Shown in pieces: positions 53,081 to 62,273 of a DNA stretch of 64,000 nucleotides (positions within the stretch are counted from its first letter, which is position 1; each line of letters begins with the position of its first letter). Both the position numbers and the translations under genes were made by a program. This DNA comes from JBFXCS01 sp050181915 (GTDB lineage Bacteria > Actinomycetota > Thermoleophilia > Miltoncostaeales > Miltoncostaeaceae), in the NCBI GenBank assembly GCA_050181915.1, contig JBFXCS010000001.1:868001-932000 (forward strand), in the 5' to 3' direction. Under the pieces are notes generated by a model that saw only the letters and a program-made list of their open reading frames with translations, was not told the origin of the DNA and searched no databases.

Positions 53081-54592
53081 CTAGCGACCCGCCTTCGGCT
53101 TCGCGACCACCTTCACGACCACCGCCTTCGCGAAGGTCGTCTTGCCGCCGGCGACGTAGCTGACGCGCAGCCGGTAGGTGCCCGGCCTGCTGATCCGCAG
53201 CGAGAAGACGGCCTTCTTGCCCGTCACGAGCTTGCTGGCGAGCACCCGGTACGAGCGGATCGCCCCGCGCAGCTTCGTGTTGTTGCTGCGGTACTGCACC
53301 TTCACCCGGCTGCCGGCGACCGGCTGGGTGAACTTCACGTTCACCGCGAAGCGCGTGCCGGCGCCGATGGTCTTCTTCTTCAGCGAGAAGGAGCCCTTGG
53401 CGATGGTGGTCGGCGGCGTCACCTGACCGCCGCCCGCGCCGCCGCCGCCCGGCGGGTTCTGCGTGCCGGGGTTGCCCGTGCCCGGGTTGCCGGTGCCGGG
53501 GTCGCCCGTGCCGGGGTCGCCGCCGCCCGGATCCGGGTCGGTCCCGGCGCCCGGCAGCACCTTCATCAGGTTCGCCGAGTCGGTGCAGGTGAGGTAGAGC
53601 GCGTCGCCGCTGACGGCGATGTCCTCGGGGTTCGCGCACCCCGGCAGGGCCGTCTCGCGAAGCGCCTCGCCCGCCGTGACCCGGCCGACCTTGCCGCTCG
53701 CGCTCTCCGCGAACCAGGCGGCGCCGTCGGGACCGATCGTGATCCCGTGGGGGATGGCGCCGGCGGGGAGCTCGAACTCGTCGATGAGGGCGGCGGAGGG
53801 CGGCTGATCCGCCTCCCCGGCCGGGGTGATGGAGAAGTGCTTCACCGAGTCGGCGTACGTGACCCAGATCGAGCCGTCGGTGGCGACGGCGATGCCGTAG
53901 GCGTCGCCCCCGGTGCCCGGCAGCAGGACCGGAGCCCCCTCACCGCCCGTCGCGCTGACCCACTGGACTCCGGGGCTGGCGGCCCCGGCCGCCTCGGTCA
54001 TGTAGATGTTGGCGCCGGAGCTCGCGATGTCGCGGCCGGCCTTCGTGCCCTCGGTCCCCTGGGCGACCTTGCTGCCGCCCGGCAGGAACGCCGACGCCCG
54101 CCACAGGCGAGCCGTCGACCCGCCGCTGGCAGCGATCCAGAGAGGATTCACCCTGTCGGAGGCGTCGGTGACGGTGCTCGCGACGATGCCCCGCAGATCG
54201 GCCGCGGCATCGATCGAGCCGCTGAGTCCGATCGACCCGTCGGCCGACATTCGCGCGACCGAGCCGTCCGTCGTCGTGAACCAGACGCCGGCCGAGTCCC
54301 CGTCCGCGCCCGAGTCCGGCCGGAACGTGATCCCCTTGCCGGCGTTCGGCGCGTCGTGGAGCACCGGCTCACCACCGGGCGTGAGCGATCCCACCTTCTG
54401 CGTCGCCGGATCCGTGAACCACAGGTTCGCGGCGTCGTCGGTGGTGATGGCGTACGGCCGGGCGGTCCCGTCATCGCCGACCGGGATCGGCGTGGCCAGG
54501 TCGGCCGCGTTGGCCGCTCCGGCGATGGTCGCCGCGACTCCGAGCGCGGCGGCCGTCAGCCCGAGCTGCCGACGGATACGTGAACGCTTCAA
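53081..54592 (-). CDS. Secreted Vgb/NHL-like beta-propeller protein with C-terminal Ig-like domain
   Basis: This encodes 503 residues from a TTG at 54592, chosen for the GAGGGGG site 7 bases upstream and because a signal peptide follows immediately (KRSRIRRQLGLTAAALGVAA, cleavage after ANAA near 30). Residues 35-330 repeat the propeller blade pattern (YAITTDDAANLWFTDPATQKVGSLTP; HGITIGPDGAAWFAES), like virginiamycin B lyase. A Gly/Pro linker of repeated DPGTG/NPGTG units near 345-380 joins a basic beta-sandwich tail rich in Lys. Likely role: binding at the cell surface; an enzymatic role is unproven. Confidence 0.75.
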   Translation of the reverse strand: MKRSRIRRQLGLTAAALGVAATIAGAANAADLATPIPVGDDGTARPYAITTDDAANLWFTDPATQKVGSLTPGGEPVLHDAPNAGKGITFRPDSGADGDSAGVWFTTTDGSVARMSADGSIGLSGSIDAAADLRGIVASTVTDASDRVNPLWIAASGGSTARLWRASAFLPGGSKVAQGTEGTKAGRDIASSGANIYMTEAAGAASPGVQWVSATGGEGAPVLLPGTGGDAYGIAVATDGSIWVTYADSVKHFSITPAGEADQPPSAALIDEFELPAGAIPHGITIGPDGAAWFAESASGKVGRVTAGEALRETALPGCANPEDIAVSGDALYLTCTDSANLMKVLPGAGTDPDPGGGDPGTGDPGTGNPGTGNPGTQNPPGGGGAGGGQVTPPTTIAKGSFSLKKKTIGAGTRFAVNVKFTQPVAGSRVKVQYRSNNTKLRGAIRSYRVLASKLVTGKKAVFSLRISRPGTYRLRVSYVAGGKTTFAKAVVVKVVAKPKAGR

Positions 54593-54823
54593 GATCGATC
54601 CCCCTCGATCACACGGCGGCCACCCTGCCGCACGGTTCCGACAAGGCTGGCAATACGCGCCCCCGAGGGGCACCGGCCGGGCGAATAGGTCTGCGGTCGC
54701 CTCCCGGATACGCCGCAACGGCCGACCGGATAGTTCCCCGTCCGGCCACTGGACCGCGGACGGTCCGTTCAGCGGAGCGGACGGAGCCGTCCCGGCGACG
54801 GCGCGGGCGCGATGCCTGCAGCG
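54593..54823. other. Divergent region between the propeller gene and marR
   Basis: About 230 bases. Palindromic fragments such as GACGGTCCGTTC lie near 54765. No supported gene. Confidence 0.3.
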
Positions 54824-54838
54824 GTGCTATATATGCAC
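54824..54838 (+). promoter_or_regulatory. Promoter and candidate operator of marR
   Basis: GTGC-TATATAT-GCAC is an inverted repeat over a TATATA -10 box (54828-54833) that ends 7 bases before the ATG, so the transcript is probably leaderless. MarR dimers typically bind such palindromes over their own promoter. Confidence 0.55.
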
Positions 54839-54840
54839 GT

Positions 54841-55320
54841 ATGCACTCTTTGAGTACGCCAATAGTTGCGGACGTCACAGACAAGCTGATGGCCCTGTCG
54901 GCCGAGATCAGCCGCGCCTCCGAGCCCCAGGCGATGGGCGTCATCGCCCGGGAGCACCTGTCGCTGTCCCAGGGGAAGGCCCTGTTCGTGCTGTGGCGCG
55001 AGGGGGCGGCCCTGTCGATCGGCGCCCTGGCGGAGGCGGTCGGGCTCTCGGGCGCGGCCGCGGTGCGGATGGTGGACGGCCTCGAGGCGTCGGGCCTGGT
55101 GGCCCGCCGCGGCGACGACCGCGACCGGCGGGTGCGCCTGGTGGCGCTGACCGACGAGGGGGAGGCGGCGGTGCGGCGCATCGTCGACGCCCGCCGCGAG
55201 GCGATGGAGCGGCTGCTGGCGCGTCTCGCGCCGGATGAGGTGGAAGGACTGGCGGCGGCGCTCGAGCCGGTGCTCGCGCGCCTGGGGCTGCCGGTGACGG
55301 GGACGGGAGGCTGCGCGTGA
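54841..55320 (+). CDS. MarR family transcriptional regulator
   Basis: This encodes 159 residues from an ATG at 54841. The winged helix is clear: LSIGALAEAVGLSGAAAVRMVDGLEASGLVARR (quoted in two parts, about 59-91), and the beta-wing DDRDRRVRLVALTDEGEAAV with the invariant DxRDRR-x-R-L-x-LT. It probably represses itself and the exporter, whose GTG overlaps its stop (GTGA), until a ligand binds. Confidence 0.94.
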   Translation: MHSLSTPIVADVTDKLMALSAEISRASEPQAMGVIAREHLSLSQGKALFVLWREGAALSIGALAEAVGLSGAAAVRMVDGLEASGLVARRGDDRDRRVRLVALTDEGEAAVRRIVDARREAMERLLARLAPDEVEGLAAALEPVLARLGLPVTGTGGCA

Positions 55321-56825
55321 GCGGTGGAGGAAGGATCGGGTTCGACCGGGCGCTGATCGGCGTGGCGGCGGTGGTGGTGCTGGGGGCGATCATGTCGATC
55401 CTCGACACCACGATCGTCAACGTCGCGATCAACGACCTGTCGCGCGACTTCGACACGTCGCTGGAGACGATCCAGTGGGTGTCGACCGGCTACATGCTGG
55501 CGCTGGCGACGGTGATCCCCCTCACCGGCTGGGCGGCCGACCGCTTCGGCACGAAGCGGCTGTTCATGACCTCGATCGCGCTGTTCATGGCGGGATCGAT
55601 CCTCGCCGGCCTCGCCTGGTCGGCCGAGTCGCTGATCGGCTTCCGCATCCTGCAGGGGCTCGGCGGCGGCATGATCATGCCCGCCGGCATGACGATGCTC
55701 ACCCAGGCCGCCGGCCCGCAGCGGGTGGGCCGGGTGCTCAGCGTGATCGGCGTGCCCATGATCCTCGGCCCCATCGCCGGGCCGGTGCTCGGCGGCTGGC
55801 TCGTGGACGACGTCTCGTGGCGCTGGATCTTCTTCATCAACATCCCGATCGGGATCGTGGCCCTGGCGATGGCCGCGCGCATCCTCCCCGGCGACCGCCC
55901 CGCTCCGTCGGAGCGCCTCGACTGGCTCGGCCTGGCCGTGCTGTCGCCCGGCCTCGCGGCCCTCGTCTACGGCATCGCCGAGACCTCGGCCGAGGGCGGG
56001 CTCAACTCGGCCCGGGCGGTGGTCCCGCTGGTGGCCGGCGCGATCCTGGTGGTCGGCTTCATCGCGCACGCCTGGCGCCACGAGCAGCCGCTGATCGACG
56101 TGAAGCTGTTCACGCGGCGGGCGGTGAGCTCCGCCGCCGGCACCACGGCATTGTTCGGCGCCGCCCTGTTCGGCACGTCCTTCCTGCTGCCGCTCTACTT
56201 CCAGCTGGTGCGCGGCGAGTCGGCGATGATGGCCGGGCTGCTGGTGATCCCGCAGGGCCTGGGCGCGGCGCTGATGATGCCGATCGCCGGCCGGATCACC
56301 GACCGCATCGGCCCGGGCCGGGTGGTGCTGGCAGGCCTGGCGGTCGTGATCGTGGGCCAGTTCGGCCTCACCCGGATCGGCTACGACACGTCCTACGTGC
56401 TCGTCTCGGGCATCCTCTTCCTGCTCGGCCTGGGGCTGGGCGCGACGATGATGCCGGCGATGGCCTCGGCCTACCAGACGCTGGAGCGGCCGCAGGTGGC
56501 CCGCGCCACGTCGGCGCTCAACATCATCCAGCGGGTCGCCGGGTCGATCGGCACCGCGATCCTCGCGATCGTGCTGTCGGACCAGCTCACCAGCCGTCTG
56601 CCGGGGGCCTCCGGCAAGGAGGGCCTCGGCGCGGCGCAGGGCATCCCGGATGACGCGCGCGAGCGGCTCGCCCCGGTGATCGGCGACGCCTTCGCCCACA
56701 CCTTCTGGTGGTCGCTGGCGCTGGTGATCTGCGCGATCGGCCCGGCGCTGCTGCTCTCGCGCAAGAAGCCGGAGGCGCCCCGGCCGGCCGAGGCGCCCGC
56801 CGCCACCCTGGCGACCGAGAGCTGA
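55317..56825 (+). CDS. EmrB/QacA-type MFS drug exporter (14 helices)
   Basis: This encodes 502 residues from GTG 55317. DHA2 marks are present: ILDTTIVNVAINDLSRDF near 27-45 (motif D1), WVSTGYMLALATVIPLTGW, D-FGTKRLFMTSIALFMAGS, and RILQGLGGGMIMPAGMTML near 105-123 with GPIAGPVLGGWLVDD (motif C). Fourteen helices fit the length. Coupled to MarR, it is most likely a multidrug exporter; its substrate is unknown. Confidence 0.94.
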   Translation: MSGGGRIGFDRALIGVAAVVVLGAIMSILDTTIVNVAINDLSRDFDTSLETIQWVSTGYMLALATVIPLTGWAADRFGTKRLFMTSIALFMAGSILAGLAWSAESLIGFRILQGLGGGMIMPAGMTMLTQAAGPQRVGRVLSVIGVPMILGPIAGPVLGGWLVDDVSWRWIFFINIPIGIVALAMAARILPGDRPAPSERLDWLGLAVLSPGLAALVYGIAETSAEGGLNSARAVVPLVAGAILVVGFIAHAWRHEQPLIDVKLFTRRAVSSAAGTTALFGAALFGTSFLLPLYFQLVRGESAMMAGLLVIPQGLGAALMMPIAGRITDRIGPGRVVLAGLAVVIVGQFGLTRIGYDTSYVLVSGILFLLGLGLGATMMPAMASAYQTLERPQVARATSALNIIQRVAGSIGTAILAIVLSDQLTSRLPGASGKEGLGAAQGIPDDARERLAPVIGDAFAHTFWWSLALVICAIGPALLLSRKKPEAPRPAEAPAATLATES

Positions 56826-56844
56826 TCGACGGCGCCGCGCCCGC

Positions 56845-56850
56845 TACCCT
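56845..56850 (+). promoter_or_regulatory. -10 element of the metzincin gene
   Basis: TACCCT ends 8 bases before the GTG at 56859; a leaderless transcript is likely. Confidence 0.4.
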
Positions 56851-56858
56851 CGCCGGGC

Positions 56859-58508
56859 GTGGCGCGTCTCCTCCCCCTCCTGCTGGCCGCCGCGGCCCTG
56901 GTCGCCCCGCCCTCGGCCGCCGCGACCGGTCCCATGGCGTTCGCGGGCGATGGGCTGCGGCCGCGCGGCTCGACGCTGCGGGTGGTGGTGCTGCCGATCA
57001 AGGAGCCCGGCCAGGCGGTGCCCGCCAGGCCTCGCCTGGAGGCTGCCTTCCACCGCGCCGCCGCGCTGATGGCGCGCGTGTCGCGGGGACGCCTGCTGCT
57101 CACGTTCGAGATCGGGCCCGTCTACGCGCCGCCGCGCGGCGAGAACGGCGCGGTCAGCGATCGCCGGGCGGTGGAGCGGTCGGTCGCCCGCGGGGTGGTC
57201 TGGCGGGGGGCCACACCGGTGTACGTGCGGGCCTCGCCGCGACCGGGCTACGGCTACGGGAGCACGTGGGGTGCCGAGCTGCAGGGGACCTCGTGGCGGA
57301 TCCCCCAGACGGTGGTCCACGAGCTGGGCCACACCCTCGGGCTCGCCCACGCACTCGCCCCGACATCGTGCCGGCGGCCGTTCGCCCCCCTCGCGTGCGC
57401 CGAGCATCCGCGGCACACCCACGAGTACGGCGACCTGCTCGACGTGATGGGCGGCGGAGCGAGCGCGTTCGGCGCGTTCACGATGGTCGCGGCACGCCTC
57501 GCGCCGCCGACCGACGCCCCGCCGGCCGGCGGCGCCGTGGCGCTGCGGCCGGTCGACGGGACGGGCCCGACCGCGCTGCGCCTGCGGGCCGCCGACCGGG
57601 ACTGGTACGTCGAGACCCGGCGCCGCGTCGTCGTCGACGGGCTGGGAGGCTCCGCCGCACCGCGCGGCGTCGCGATCTCGCGCGTCGTGCCGCGCTACGC
57701 ACCGGGCGCCGACCTCTTCCCCGAGCCGCTGCGCGTGCCCGCCACGAACCCGGCGGTCGCCTGTCGCGGCGTCCGCGCCTGCCTGGCACGGCAGATCTTC
57801 GCACCGGGACGCACGCTGACGGTTCCGGGGGCATTCCGCCTGCGAGTGCTGACGAGAGGACGCCGCGTCGCGGTGACCTGGCTCGACCGCACCCCACCCG
57901 CCCTCACGGTCGCCGGCGCCTCGGTGGTGCGGCGCCCCGGCGCCGGCGCCGAGCTGACCCTGGACCTGCGCGCCGACGCGACGGGCGCGGGCGTCCTGTG
58001 GGTCGAGGTCGATCAGAGGGGCACCGTGACCCGCGTGCCCGCGGACGCCGCGCCGGGGCTCGTCGCCGGCCGCCGCGGCTCCGGGGCGGTGACGGTGCCG
58101 CTCGTCGCCGGGGCGACGTCCGCGCGGGTGCGACTGATCGACGCCGCCGGAAACGCCTCCGCACCGGCCGACGTCGCGCTCGGCGCCCTCCCCGTCTCGG
58201 ACGGGGCGACGGTCTCGATGAACCCGGCGCCGGGGCGCTTCCCGGCCGATGCGACCCCGCTCGCCGACGGGACGGTGACGGTGTCGGGCGCGACGACCGC
58301 GGCCATGGCGGGGCTGCCGGTGCGGATCGACCTGATCGGATCGTCCGCGCAGACGGAGGCGATCGTCGCGCCCGACGGCACCTTCTCCGCCGCGATCACA
58401 CCGCCCGGCCCGGGCCTCTACGCCGTCGTCGCAAGGGTGCCCGTCGGGCGTCTACCCGACGGGATCACCCTCCGCCACGAGACCGCCACCGGGCACTACC
58501 GGGCGTGA
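56859..58508 (+). CDS. Secreted metzincin-like zinc protease
   Basis: This encodes 549 residues from GTG 56859. Residues 1-22 are a signal peptide (ARLLPLLLAAAALVAPPSAAA). The catalytic motif HELGHTLGLAH is at 154-164 (His154, Glu155, His158, His164), and the Met-turn is near 191 (GDLLDVMGGG), so it is a metzincin. Spacing resembles the M11 gametolysin family (TSWRIPQTVVHELGHTLGLA). The following 330 residues are beta-rich with an Ig-like repeat (LTLDLRADATGAGVLWVEVD). The partner stop at 58512 is convergent, 3 bases away. Substrate unknown. Confidence 0.82.
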   Translation: MARLLPLLLAAAALVAPPSAAATGPMAFAGDGLRPRGSTLRVVVLPIKEPGQAVPARPRLEAAFHRAAALMARVSRGRLLLTFEIGPVYAPPRGENGAVSDRRAVERSVARGVVWRGATPVYVRASPRPGYGYGSTWGAELQGTSWRIPQTVVHELGHTLGLAHALAPTSCRRPFAPLACAEHPRHTHEYGDLLDVMGGGASAFGAFTMVAARLAPPTDAPPAGGAVALRPVDGTGPTALRLRAADRDWYVETRRRVVVDGLGGSAAPRGVAISRVVPRYAPGADLFPEPLRVPATNPAVACRGVRACLARQIFAPGRTLTVPGAFRLRVLTRGRRVAVTWLDRTPPALTVAGASVVRRPGAGAELTLDLRADATGAGVLWVEVDQRGTVTRVPADAAPGLVAGRRGSGAVTVPLVAGATSARVRLIDAAGNASAPADVALGALPVSDGATVSMNPAPGRFPADATPLADGTVTVSGATTAAMAGLPVRIDLIGSSAQTEAIVAPDGTFSAAITPPGPGLYAVVARVPVGRLPDGITLRHETATGHYRA

Positions 58509-58511
58509 TGC

Positions 58512-60071
58512 TCACGGTTCCTGCGCCGGGGGGATCTCCCTGCCCGAGGCGTCGCGCGGGATGAATCGCGGCGACGCCTTCGGGCGCGACGTCGGAACGA
58601 CCACCAGGAAGAAGCCGTTGTCCACGACGGCCGCGTAGCGGCGCCCATCCGGGAACGCCGCCGTGACCGAGGCCACGTCGTCGCCCACGCGGCCGTAGTA
58701 GGCCGTCGCGGGCGACGACGCGCTCCCGCCGTGACCGCACACGGATAGGACGGGACGATCGGGGGCGATGGCGCAGCCGCCACCGGAGAAGGTCGCGTAG
58801 AGCCCGGTCAGCGCGACGTACTCCTGCCCGTTCTCGCCGAGGTAGGACCAGAGGGCCCAGGCGGTCCCACCCTCCCTCGCGGTCAGCACCCGCAGCAGGG
58901 TGGCCGGCCGGATGCGCGCGGGATCCGAGAGGACGGCCGGCCGGACGGCGATCATCCGCCTCAACGCGAGGGGCAGCGGCCTGACGCGCTCGCCGCGACG
59001 CGCAGGCGGCGGCCCGACGGTCGTGGCGCTCTCGACCTCGATGGCCGCCGCCGCCACCCCCCCGCCCGCGATCTCGCGGACGGCGCGCCGCGCCTGGGCC
59101 GCGCTCGCCGAGCGGAAGGTGAGCCGGCCGCCGGCCTCGTCGAAGACGGGTCGCGCGAGGCCGCGCACCCGCGCCGCCAGGTTGCCCGTGTCGCGCAGCA
59201 GGACCATGTTCCCCGCCCCCCGGCCCACGGCGGCGGCGACGGCCGGGCGACCGCCCTCGGCGATCTGCAGCGTCACCCGGCGCCCGTCGGCGCGGGCGCC
59301 CTCGATGTCCCCGGGCGAGACGATCGGATCGCGCAGGGCCGCGTAGCGGCCGTTGAGGTAGGTGATCGTGACGCCGGCGCCGACGCGGACGACCCGCGCG
59401 CCCGGTGAGGGCGCCGTCGGCAGCAGGCGCCGGGCGGCGGCGGGCGTGGAGGCCGGCCCGACGAGGGTCCCGCCGAGCGGAGAGGGGAGCATGAGGTAGT
59501 AGCTCCCGGCCGACGGCGCTCCGTCGCCCACCGGAAGGCCGACCCTGTCGAGGAGCGATTCGACGCGGCGGCTCGATGCGACCAGCGACGCCCGGCCGTC
59601 GTAGAGCATCAGGCGGAATCCGCCGGAGATCCAGGAGATCCAGCCGGTGTCGTGGGTGCGCGGCACGAAGACCCGCACCCGGCCGTCGCCGAGGTCGGTG
59701 GCCTCGAATCCCGTGATGCCGCGGGCGCGGGCGCGCTCGACGAGCGCGCGCGTCAGCTCCGCCCCGACCGCCGCGGGCGTCGCGGCGGGGTCGCCGGGGA
59801 CGGCGCGCAGGACCCCCTCGACGCCGGTGGCGCGCGGCGGCGACGCCGGCTCCTCACCGGGGGTCGCGACCAGCAGCACCACGAGCAGTCCGGCGAGCGC
59901 CGCGAGGGCGAGCACGACCCCCGCCGGCCTCAGCGCCCGCCGCAGGCGGCGGCGCCGGGGTCGGGCGGCGAGGTCGGCGGCGACGCGGTCGAGCAGGCGC
60001 CGACCGGCGTCCTCGCCGGGCTCGGCCTCGCGCAGGGCGGCGCGCAGGCGGTCCTCGAGGTCAGCGGACAT
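58512..60071 (-). CDS. Membrane protein paired with an ECF sigma factor (SecD P1-like outer domain), copy 1
   Basis: This encodes 519 residues; the ATG overlaps the sigma gene by 11 bases. A short cytosolic segment of about 50 residues (ADLEDRLRAALREAEPGEDA) precedes one membrane helix (GVVLALAALAGLLVVLLV, about 51-68). The outer part has features of the SecD P1 domain: ALVERARARGITGFEATDLG, then DGRVRVFVPRT near 125, and LRDPIVSPGDIEGARADG near 240 followed by VVLLRDTGNL-like and AAQARRAVREIAGGGVAAAA strands. No zinc anti-sigma motif. I propose a transmembrane sensor or anti-sigma factor for the sigma factor; this is inferred from position. Confidence 0.7.
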   Translation of the reverse strand: MSADLEDRLRAALREAEPGEDAGRRLLDRVAADLAARPRRRRLRRALRPAGVVLALAALAGLLVVLLVATPGEEPASPPRATGVEGVLRAVPGDPAATPAAVGAELTRALVERARARGITGFEATDLGDGRVRVFVPRTHDTGWISWISGGFRLMLYDGRASLVASSRRVESLLDRVGLPVGDGAPSAGSYYLMLPSPLGGTLVGPASTPAAARRLLPTAPSPGARVVRVGAGVTITYLNGRYAALRDPIVSPGDIEGARADGRRVTLQIAEGGRPAVAAAVGRGAGNMVLLRDTGNLAARVRGLARPVFDEAGGRLTFRSASAAQARRAVREIAGGGVAAAAIEVESATTVGPPPARRGERVRPLPLALRRMIAVRPAVLSDPARIRPATLLRVLTAREGGTAWALWSYLGENGQEYVALTGLYATFSGGGCAIAPDRPVLSVCGHGGSASSPATAYYGRVGDDVASVTAAFPDGRRYAAVVDNGFFLVVVPTSRPKASPRFIPRDASGREIPPAQEP

Positions 60072-60603
60072 GGGGCGACTCCATCGTCTCGCGCAGGATG
60101 GTCAGGGCGCGGGCCAGGCGGGAGTTGACGGTGCCGACCGGCAGATCGAGCACCCCGGCGATCTCGGTGGGCGTGTAGTCGAGGCCGTAGCGCAGTACGA
60201 CCACGGCCCGGTGGTCGGGCTTCAGCTCCGCCACAGCGTCGAGGAAGGCGTCGTTCGAGCCGGGCGGGGGATCGGCGGCGACGGCGTCGCGGCCGTCCTC
60301 CTCCGGCGCGGTGGGGCGGCGGCGGCGACGGCGCACCTCGCCGATCGCCCGGTTCACCGTGATGCGGTGCAGCCAGGCGGCGAACGTGCCGCGCCGCGGG
60401 TCGAACCTGTCGAGCCCTCGCAGGGCGGCGACGAGCGACTCCTGCACCACGTCCTCGGCGATCCCGTCGTCGCCGGTGATGCCCCGGGCCACCCGCCACG
60501 CCGAGCGCCAGTGGGCCCTGGCGAGGGCGGACGCCGCCTCTGCGGATCCGCCCCGCGCCCGCGCCACGAGCGGGGCGTCGGCGTCCTCGATCATCGACCT
60601 CAC
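60061..60603 (-). CDS. ECF sigma-70 factor, copy 1
   Basis: This encodes 180 residues from GTG 60603. Region 2 (AEDVVQESLVAALRGLDRFD, TFAAWLHRITVNRAIGEVRR) and region 4 (LKPDHRAVVVLRYGLDYTPT, EIAGVLDLPVGTVNSRLARA) are complete, with a short linker. It belongs to an actinobacterial ECF group; the promoter it reads is unknown. It forms a translationally overlapping unit with the membrane protein after it. The next sigma factor (62263) is a paralogue. Confidence 0.93.
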   Translation of the reverse strand: MRSMIEDADAPLVARARGGSAEAASALARAHWRSAWRVARGITGDDGIAEDVVQESLVAALRGLDRFDPRRGTFAAWLHRITVNRAIGEVRRRRRRPTAPEEDGRDAVAADPPPGSNDAFLDAVAELKPDHRAVVVLRYGLDYTPTEIAGVLDLPVGTVNSRLARALTILRETMESPHVR

Positions 60604-60656
60604 ACTCTGTCAACGCCGCCCCGCGGCGCAGACGTCCCTCGAGGATCAGCCCGCCG

Positions 60657-62273
60657 TCATGGCCCGGTCGCCGTTCGGTCTTCGGGCGGTGTCAGCGCGG
60701 ATGCCAGTGTGGACGGAAGCTCCGCCAGGACCTCACCGCTCCCGTCCCGCGCGATCAGGTCGCGGAGTCCCCCGTGCTCGGCGCCGGCGCCGACGACGAG
60801 GAAGAAGCCGTTCTGGACGATGGCCGGGAGGGAGACGCCGTCGGCGTACCTCGCCTCCAGCCGCGTGACGTCGGAGGAGACCCGGCCGAGGAGGATCGAG
60901 GGGGCCGATCCACCGCCGCTCGCCATGCATTCGACGATTATCCGGGGGGCGGGCGCGCACGCCCCGCTGCCGCCGGCGACCGACACCATTTGGCGGCCAT
61001 TCGCGCTGGTGTAGGACCAGACCCTCCACCTCTGACCGCCGAGGTCGCCCTCGATCACCTTTCGCACCGTGTCGAGCCGGGGGCGCCACTGGTCGTTGGT
61101 GAAGTCGCCGCCCGCCAGATCCGCGATCTCCTCGGGTATCTCCGCCGGCCGCTCACCGACGGGAGGCGGCGCCGTGCCGACGCGCCGCGACGCCTCGACG
61201 CTGATCGCCGCATCCACTCCTCCGCCCGCGAGACTGCCTGCGAACTCCGTCGCGGCCTTGGCGCGGCGCGTCCCGAAGGTCATCTCCCCCGTCGCCGCGT
61301 CATACGACGAGAAACGCGCGTCGAGGATCTGCGGAAGGAAACCGGGGCCGCCCATTGCCAGCAGGCTCGTCGCGGCACCCGGCTGCGCGTCGATGCGCGC
61401 AGCGACGGTGACTCGCGCCGACCGGTCGACGGTCAGGACGAGTCGGCTGCCGTCGGCCCTCGCCGCGACGATCTGACCGGGGGAGACGATCGGATCGCGC
61501 AGGACGGCGAAGGACAGGTGGCCCGCCGGCGCACCGATCGGATCGTTCGCCAGCACGAGCGCCGCACCGACCGGCAGCCGGACGACGCGGCCGGTCCGCG
61601 AGGTCGACGGCACCGCCTCCCGCGCCGAACCGAACGGCCCCGCGATGAGGCTGGTCGTTGCCGTCGCTCCGGGCGCCACCCGGTAGAAGACGCCACGGGC
61701 GGCATGCGGCGCCCGAACCGGCACCTCGACATCGTCCACCAGCCCCGCGAGATCGTCGCCGAGCGCGGCCACGGAGGTCCCGGAGTCGTAGACGGCGACG
61801 TCGAGGCCTGCCGTCATCGTCTTCCTGAGCCATGCCGTGTCGCCGATGCCGGGAACGAACACGCGCACCCGGCCGGCGCCGAGATCCTCGACCGTCACCG
61901 CGTACTGACCGGCCCTCGCGCGTCCACGGAGCGCGTCCGCGAGGCGCGCGCCGACCTGGTCCGCGGTCAGGCCCTCCCTGTTCGGGGTCGCGCGCAGGAT
62001 CGTCTCGACCCCGTAGCCCCGCCCCGCGGGAGCCGCGGGGCGGTCGTCGCCGCGCGAGCTCACCAGCAGCACCACCAGCAGCCCCGCCAGGGCGGCGAGG
62101 CCGACGACGGCGCCGGCGGGCGCGATCGCGCGCCGCAGCCAGGGGCGGCGTCGCCGCGCGGGCGGGGCGGCGAGGCGCCTGCGGACGTCGCCGCGCAGGC
62201 GGGCGCCCGCCTCGTCCGGCGGCTCGACCGCCCGCAGGGCGGAGCGGACGCGGTCCTCCAGGTCAGCCGGCAT
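60657..62273 (-). CDS. Membrane protein paired with an ECF sigma factor (SecD P1-like outer domain), copy 2
   Basis: This encodes 538 residues; the ATG overlaps the second sigma gene by 11 bases, exactly as in copy 1. It begins ADLEDRVRSALRAVEPPDEA, followed by one membrane helix (GAVVGLAALAGLLVVLLV) and an outer region with RGRARAGQYAVTVEDLGAGR, VRVFVPGIGDTAWL, LRDPIVSPGQIVAARADGSR and a C-terminal AGGGVDAAISVEA. The shared skeleton identifies it as a paralogue of the protein at 58512. Copies differ greatly in the C-terminal third, which suggests different ligands. Confidence 0.7.
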   Translation of the reverse strand: MPADLEDRVRSALRAVEPPDEAGARLRGDVRRRLAAPPARRRRPWLRRAIAPAGAVVGLAALAGLLVVLLVSSRGDDRPAAPAGRGYGVETILRATPNREGLTADQVGARLADALRGRARAGQYAVTVEDLGAGRVRVFVPGIGDTAWLRKTMTAGLDVAVYDSGTSVAALGDDLAGLVDDVEVPVRAPHAARGVFYRVAPGATATTSLIAGPFGSAREAVPSTSRTGRVVRLPVGAALVLANDPIGAPAGHLSFAVLRDPIVSPGQIVAARADGSRLVLTVDRSARVTVAARIDAQPGAATSLLAMGGPGFLPQILDARFSSYDAATGEMTFGTRRAKAATEFAGSLAGGGVDAAISVEASRRVGTAPPPVGERPAEIPEEIADLAGGDFTNDQWRPRLDTVRKVIEGDLGGQRWRVWSYTSANGRQMVSVAGGSGACAPAPRIIVECMASGGGSAPSILLGRVSSDVTRLEARYADGVSLPAIVQNGFFLVVGAGAEHGGLRDLIARDGSGEVLAELPSTLASALTPPEDRTATGP

